From JAEUPI01 sp046348365 (GTDB lineage: Bacteria > Pseudomonadota > Gammaproteobacteria > Burkholderiales > Burkholderiaceae_C), in contig JAXMEL010000001.1 in assembly GCA_046348365.1 (NCBI GenBank), forward strand, positions 434,001-498,000: a DNA stretch of 64,000 nucleotides, read 5' to 3'. Every line of letters starts with the position of its first letter. Position 1 is the first letter of the stretch. The translations under genes and the position numbers were made by a program. The notes beneath the pieces are model-generated. The model did no database searches, was not told where the DNA came from, and was given only the letters and a program-made list of their open reading frames with translations. Positions 60,185 through 64,000 of the stretch are shown one piece after another.

Positions 60185-60565
60185 ATGGCCGTGATCGAAG
60201 GGGTGTGCCGCGACGTCTGCGATGCCACCGAATACGTGACCATCGTCACCCAGGGCCCCGACGGCCCGCATCTGGCGGGGCACTGGGGCAACTACATGCG
60301 CATCGTCGAGCCGGGTGACGTGGTGGTGTTTCCGGTCGGGCGCTTCCAGCGCACCGAGCAGAACCTGCGCGCCAACGCCCGCATCCAGTTGATGGCCGCC
60401 TCGCGCAAGGTGCAGGGCACGCGCAGCCCCGGCCAGGGCTGCGTGATCGACGGCAGCGGCGAGGTGGTGCTCGCCGGCGAGTACGTCGACCTGGTGCGCG
60501 AGAAGTTCCCCTGGGCGCGCGGCGCGCTGGTGGTGCGCGTGGCTGCGACGTCGACGCAGCTCTGA
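60185..60565 (+). CDS. Pyridoxamine-5'-phosphate-oxidase-like FMN-binding split-barrel protein
   Basis: The 126-residue protein has the split-barrel layout with FVTIVTQGPDGPHLAGHW-like first strand (residues 15-34, here YVTIVTQGPDGPHLAGHW) and a central VVFPVGRFQRTEQNLRANARIQLMAASR stretch. This resembles small flavin reductases and general stress proteins of the PNPOx-like clan. It would bind FMN, F420 or haem as a dimer. A strong AGGAGG ribosome site precedes the ATG. It lies 28 bases before nudC. Function unassigned. Confidence 0.85.
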   Translation: MAVIEGVCRDVCDATEYVTIVTQGPDGPHLAGHWGNYMRIVEPGDVVVFPVGRFQRTEQNLRANARIQLMAASRKVQGTRSPGQGCVIDGSGEVVLAGEYVDLVREKFPWARGALVVRVAATSTQL

Positions 60566-60592
60566 GGCCGCCCGCGCGAAACGCTGGCTCGC

Positions 60593-61435
60593 ATGCCGTT
60601 CACCCCCGCCGTCACGCCGCCGTCGCCCGCGTCAGATAGCGCGTGGTGCTTCGCGTTCGTCGACGGCCAGCTGCTGCTGCCCGAGGGCGATGCCGTGGCA
60701 CTGATGCCGCACAGCCTCGCGTTGCTGGAGGTGCTGGCGCCCGTGCGGCACTATCTCGGCCGGCTCGACGGGCTCGACTGCTGGGCCTTAACGCTGCCCG
60801 AGGTGCCGGCGGGCTGGCGCCGCGTGCCGCTGCGCGCGGCGATGATGGCTTTCGACGAGCCGCTGATGGGCCTGGCCGGCCGCGCGGCGCAGATCCTGGA
60901 GTGGGACCGCGCGCACCGCTTCTGCGGCGCATGCGGCACGCCCACCGAGCGGCAGAGCGGCGAGCGCGCGCGCAAGTGCCCGGCCTGCGGGCACACCGCG
61001 TATCCGCGCCTGAGCCCGGCGATGATGGTGCTGGTCTATCGCGAGGGTGAAATATTGCTCGCGCGCTCACCGCGCTACGTGCCGGGCGTGTACAGCGCAT
61101 TGGCCGGCTTCGTCGAGGCCGGCGAGTCACTGGAGGAGTGCATCCACCGCGAGGTGGCCGAGGAGGTCGGCGTGGCCGTCACCGACCTGCGCTACTACGG
61201 CAGCCAGAGCTGGCCGTTCCCGCACAGCCTGATGATCGCCTACACCGCGCGCTGGGTGAGCGGCGAGATCGTGCCGCAGGAATCCGAGATCGAGGACGCA
61301 CGCTGGTACGCCCTCGATGCACTGCCGAAGATCCCGCCGCGCTTCTCGATCTCGGGCCACCTGATCCGCGACACGGTGGTCGCGCTCGGCGGGCCCGAGC
61401 CGAAGGACCTGGCCTCACCGGTGACGCCCCGGTGA
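60593..61435 (+). CDS. nudC: NAD+ diphosphatase / RNA NAD-decapping Nudix enzyme
   Basis: The 280-residue enzyme has a zinc ribbon (CGACG near residue 109 and CPACGH near 127), the Nudix box GFVEAGESLEECIHREVAEEVGV (about 171-193, in outline GX5EX7REVAEEVG) and the NudC-specific GSQSWPFPHSLM (about 203). It hydrolyses NAD(H) to NMN and AMP and in Escherichia coli removes NAD caps from RNA. Length is slightly above the usual ~257 because of the N-terminal domain. It follows the split-barrel protein gene by 28 bases and may be co-transcribed. It converges with the Hsp20 pair. Confidence 0.94.
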   Translation: MPFTPAVTPPSPASDSAWCFAFVDGQLLLPEGDAVALMPHSLALLEVLAPVRHYLGRLDGLDCWALTLPEVPAGWRRVPLRAAMMAFDEPLMGLAGRAAQILEWDRAHRFCGACGTPTERQSGERARKCPACGHTAYPRLSPAMMVLVYREGEILLARSPRYVPGVYSALAGFVEAGESLEECIHREVAEEVGVAVTDLRYYGSQSWPFPHSLMIAYTARWVSGEIVPQESEIEDARWYALDALPKIPPRFSISGHLIRDTVVALGGPEPKDLASPVTPR

Positions 61436-61450
61436 GGCGGCTTCGCGCGC

Positions 61451-61831
61451 TCAGCCCACCTGCACGGTGATCTTGCGCGGTTGGGCGTGCTCGGCCTTCG
61501 GGATGCGCACGCGCAGCACGCCGTTGGCCAGCTCGGCGCTCACCTTGTCGGCATCGAGCTCCTTGCTCAGCGTGAAGGCGCGGCGGTAGCGCGACAGCGT
61601 CACGTCGGCATGGCTGGCTTCGATGCCCTGCGGCAGCGCGAGCGCCATCTCGCCTTCGAGCGTGAGCTGGTCGGCGTCGACGCGCAGGCTCAGCTTGTCG
61701 CGCGGCACGCCGGGCATGTCGGCGTACAGCGTGATGCCGGTGGCGTCTTCGACCACGTCGACGGGCGGCAGCAGTGCCGGCTCCTGGCGCGTGGCGAGGG
61801 TCTTGTCGCTGGGGTTGGTCACGGTGTTCAT
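61451..61831 (-). CDS. Small heat-shock protein Hsp20 (alpha-crystallin domain), second of pair
   Basis: The 126-residue protein has the alpha-crystallin domain (about 20-115), from LLPPVDVVEDATGITLYADMPGV through RYRRAFTLSKELDADKVSAELANGVLRVRIPK, with the C-terminal region reduced to QPRKITVQVG containing an I-x-V motif. These chaperones form oligomers and hold unfolding proteins. A GGAGG ribosome site precedes the start at 61831. It lies 27 bases downstream of the other Hsp20 gene, in the same operon. No heat-shock promoter element was identified with confidence. Confidence 0.93.
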   Translation of the reverse strand: MNTVTNPSDKTLATRQEPALLPPVDVVEDATGITLYADMPGVPRDKLSLRVDADQLTLEGEMALALPQGIEASHADVTLSRYRRAFTLSKELDADKVSAELANGVLRVRIPKAEHAQPRKITVQVG

Positions 61832-61857
61832 CGCGGATCCTCCGTCGATCGCTCGGT

Positions 61858-62295
61858 TCATTGCACGGTGATGCGGCGCGGCTGTGCGGCCTCGCGGCGC
61901 TTGACGCTGACGCGCAGCACGCCGTCGGTGTAGCTCGCGCTGACGCCGTTGGGGTCGATGTCGTCGGGCAGGTTCACCACGCGGCGAAAGCGCCCCGCGG
62001 CCCGCTCGTTGACGTGGACGGTGGTCTTGTCGTCGCCGGCGGGCAGCGTGGCCTTGCGCTCACCGGCGATGGTGAGCACGCCGCGGTCGAGCTCGATGGC
62101 GATCGTGGCCGGGTCCATGCCCGGCGCGAAGGCGAACACCTCCACCGCCTGCGGCGTGGTGCCGACGTTCAGCGCCGGGTAGCCGCTGCGGCCGAAGCCG
62201 CGGATGGCGGGCGAGAAATCGAACGCGCTGTGCATCTCGCGCTGCAGGCGGTCGAGTTCGGCGAACAGGTCTCGCGAAAACAGGCTGCGGTACAT
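61858..62295 (-). CDS. Small heat-shock protein Hsp20 (alpha-crystallin domain), first of pair
   Basis: The 145-residue protein has an N-terminal helical arm (MYRSLFSRDLFAELDRLQREMHSAF) and an alpha-crystallin domain (about 45-138) with VEVFAFAPGMDPATIAIELDRGVLTIAGERK and RFRRVVNLPDDIDPNGVSASYTDGVLRVSV; it ends RRITVQ with an I-x-V motif. It belongs to the same IbpA-like class as the gene downstream, but the two differ in sequence, so the pair may form hetero-oligomers. A GGAGG ribosome site precedes the ATG at 62295. The 112 bases upstream to the GH94-like gene show no clear CIRCE or sigma-32 site. Confidence 0.94.
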   Translation of the reverse strand: MYRSLFSRDLFAELDRLQREMHSAFDFSPAIRGFGRSGYPALNVGTTPQAVEVFAFAPGMDPATIAIELDRGVLTIAGERKATLPAGDDKTTVHVNERAAGRFRRVVNLPDDIDPNGVSASYTDGVLRVSVKRREAAQPRRITVQ

Positions 62296-62408
62296 CTCGA
62301 ATCCTCCGGTTGAGTCAACACCCGTGGCGCGTGCAGCGCCGGATGCCGATCGACATGGAGGCGCGGCCGCGGGCTTTCAAGGGCCGCGGCAGCGGCATTT
62401 GTGCGCAG

Positions 62409-64000
62409 TCAATCGATCTCGATGTCCAGCCGCAGGCTGGCCGCGCCGCCGGGCCGCTCGGCAAAGGCCGCGGCGTCGACCTCGGCGGCGCCGGTGCGGT
62501 AGCGGTGCGCGGCACGGCGGAAGGCGAGCGGCTGGCCGTCGAGGCGCAGCGCGCGCACGCCGCAGCCGCGAGCGCCGACGTGGATGCACAGCACCAGCGT
62601 GCGCCGCCCGAGCGGCAGCTCGGCATGCAGGCCGTCGAGCGACGGCGGCACCACCGGGTCGATCTGCCAGCTGCGCCAGCCGCGGCGGATGCCCAGCAGC
62701 GCATGCACCACCAGCGCCACCGCGATGCCCGGCCCGCTCGAATAGATGCGCCAGCCGCCGTCGAAGGCCACCGTGCCGTTGCGCACGCGGTCGTAGCCGC
62801 GGGCTGCCTCGTCGCGGTCGGCGAAGGCGGCGTCGGAGCTCGAGTAGTAGCAGTTGGCCTGGCGCAGGCTGCTCGAAGGCACGCGGCCGGCCAGCGCGAT
62901 CGGCTGCGCGCGCATCAGCGCGTCGAAGAAGGCCTCGGCATCGCCCACATGCGCCAGCGCCTGCGCATAGCGCAGGTGGGCATGCATGTACATCAGCCCG
63001 ATCTCGCGGCCGAAGAACGCGCTGCTCTCGGCGCGCTGGAACAGCTGCATCGGCCCGCCGCGATACGGCAGCGGGCGGTCGAACAGCCGCGCGCCGTCGG
63101 CGCCGAGCAGATGGCCGCGGATCAGCGCCAGGTGCGCCTGCGCCTCCTGCGGCGTCAGCAGCTCGCCGAGGATGGCGTGCACCATCGGCAGCAGGCTGTA
63201 GCGCACGCCCGTGCGCTCGTCGCGCGGGTGCAGCAGCCACTGCGGCATCTGGCCCGGCGGCCGCAGCATGTAGCCGGTGACCACGCCGTCGACGACGAGC
63301 TGGCCGAACGCCGTGCGCACGGCATCGGAGTGCGTCTGCAGCGCGGCGGCATCGCCGGCGCGGCCCAGCTCGTGCAAGGCGAGCGCCAGCGTGCGCAGCG
63401 TCTGCTCGTGCAGCGTCACCGTCCACGCGCTGCACAGGTGCTCGCGCAGCGCCGGGTCGGCGGGCTGCAGCGAATCGTTCCAGTCGCCGTGCCCGTAGGC
63501 CACCAGCGCCGTGCCGGCGATCAGGCGGCGCTCGATGACCGCCAGCGCACGCTGCACATGGCCCCACAGCGGCGCCACCTCGGCCACCTGCCCGGCCGGT
63601 GCATGGAACGGCAGCGGCTCGTCGAGCAGGCCGGCATCGCCGCTGGCGAGCAGGTACTGGCCGAGCGCGAGCAGCGGCCAGAACACGATGTCGCCATGCG
63701 CGTCGCCGGCGCGCAGCTCGCGCTCGCGCGCGAAGAACATGAACCACTGCGGCCAGTCGCCGCCGGCATCCTGCGCCGCGAACACGCGTGCGAGCAGATC
63801 GCGCGCCGGCGCCGGCTGGTCGAGCGCGAGCAGCATCTCGAGCGGCCCCTGGCACACATCGCGCGTGCCCCAGCCGCCGCCCGAATACTGCTCCAGCCCG
63901 CGCGGCGACAGGTAGTGCACCAGCGCATCGTGGCGGAACCACGGCAGGATCTCGTCGAGCTGCGCCACCGCGCTCGCGCCCGCCGCCGCCGGCGGCGCGC
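62409..64000 (-). CDS. GH94/cellobiose-phosphorylase-like protein, C-terminal part (5' end outside window)
   Basis: The frame is open to the window edge, so only the C-terminal ~530 residues are seen. The (alpha/alpha)6 barrel signature of GH94-type enzymes is present: YSGGGWGTRDVCQGPLEML near the start, AYGHGDWNDSL with the probable catalytic Asp, FQRAESSAFFGREIG, NCYYSSSDAAF and YSSGPGIAVALVVHALLGI. Cellobiose phosphorylases and the phosphorylase-like end of cyclic beta-glucan synthases share these. Here GDWND is followed by SL rather than the common GMN. Whether it is a phosphorylase, a hydrolase or part of a giant glucan synthase depends on the missing N-terminus. It converges with nothing and follows the Hsp20 genes' strand. 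Confidence 0.85.
   Translation of the reverse strand, partial: APPAAAGASAVAQLDEILPWFRHDALVHYLSPRGLEQYSGGGWGTRDVCQGPLEMLLALDQPAPARDLLARVFAAQDAGGDWPQWFMFFARERELRAGDAHGDIVFWPLLALGQYLLASGDAGLLDEPLPFHAPAGQVAEVAPLWGHVQRALAVIERRLIAGTALVAYGHGDWNDSLQPADPALREHLCSAWTVTLHEQTLRTLALALHELGRAGDAAALQTHSDAVRTAFGQLVVDGVVTGYMLRPPGQMPQWLLHPRDERTGVRYSLLPMVHAILGELLTPQEAQAHLALIRGHLLGADGARLFDRPLPYRGGPMQLFQRAESSAFFGREIGLMYMHAHLRYAQALAHVGDAEAFFDALMRAQPIALAGRVPSSSLRQANCYYSSSDAAFADRDEAARGYDRVRNGTVAFDGGWRIYSSGPGIAVALVVHALLGIRRGWRSWQIDPVVPPSLDGLHAELPLGRRTLVLCIHVGARGCGVRALRLDGQPLAFRRAAHRYRTGAAEVDAAAFAERPGGAASLRLDIEID

Overview
The window is a dense, strongly GC-rich chromosomal segment with almost every third codon position G or C. 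It suggests a betaproteobacterium of the order Burkholderiales, in or near the Rubrivivax/Leptothrix/Comamonadaceae group. The evidence is the set of Bug/TctC-type solute receptors, the gene content (SHP/DHC cytochromes, CaiB transferases, Kup, bkd operon) and dispersed palindromic repeats of types I know from these genomes. This placement is inference; there is no rRNA or tRNA in the window. No phage, insertion sequence or CRISPR array was seen. About 60 protein genes are supported, two of them cut by the window edges.

Layout. 1-9942: a co-directional catabolic cluster with the hydantoinase/ATP-dependent-carboxylase pair HyuA (5' truncated) and HyuB, an acyl-CoA ligase, a UbiD-type decarboxylase, a Bug receptor, the UbiX flavin prenyltransferase and a coniferyl-aldehyde-type dehydrogenase. 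Together they look like uptake, activation, carboxylation or decarboxylation and aldehyde oxidation of an unknown, probably aromatic, acid or ketone. 9943-19200: mixed functions (haem-binding membrane sensor, CoA transferase, hemerythrin, NRAMP-like transporter, LOG protein, WYL regulator, antitoxins, nitrilase, serine hydrolase). 19243-19998: a Phd/PIN toxin-antitoxin pair with a palindromic operator. 20036-25062: arginase, a D-arginine-dehydrogenase-like flavoenzyme, a FadL-type channel and a lipase-like lipoprotein. 25066-30171: ParA ATPase, Ldh-family dehydrogenase, GNAT, TauE exporter, a small protein and a diguanylate cyclase. 30284-34667: M20 amidohydrolase, two Bug receptors and an ACMSD-like amidohydrolase, a second probable catabolic island.

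34869-41370: an 11-bp-phased direct repeat, a ZU5-like lipoprotein, a small protein, a large SARP/BTAD-AAA-TPR regulator and a TPR-methyltransferase. 41422-45177: an SHP-type cytochrome c, a dihaem cytochrome c and a cytochrome b561 followed directly by an OmpR-type regulator and kinase, with a PmrA/QseB-like box at the front. 45179-52843: Kup, a cupin/LysR divergent pair, a chimeric FAD-oxidase/SMP-30 reading frame, a LysE exporter and a KdpE-like regulator with a shortened KdpD-like kinase. 53107-56762: branched-chain 2-oxoacid dehydrogenase E1alpha, E1beta and E2, without E3. 56759-64000: beta-propeller protein, a DsrC/TusE-like protein without the terminal cysteine, DUF1161-like protein, a glyoxalase-II-like hydrolase, a flavin split-barrel protein, NudC, two Hsp20 chaperones and the C-terminal part of a GH94-like protein.

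The best candidates for undescribed biology are the carboxylase/CoA-ligase/UbiD cluster, the regulator-lipoprotein unit at 34.9-40 kb with its SARP-like repeats, and the self-contained SHP electron-transfer operon with its own two-component system.
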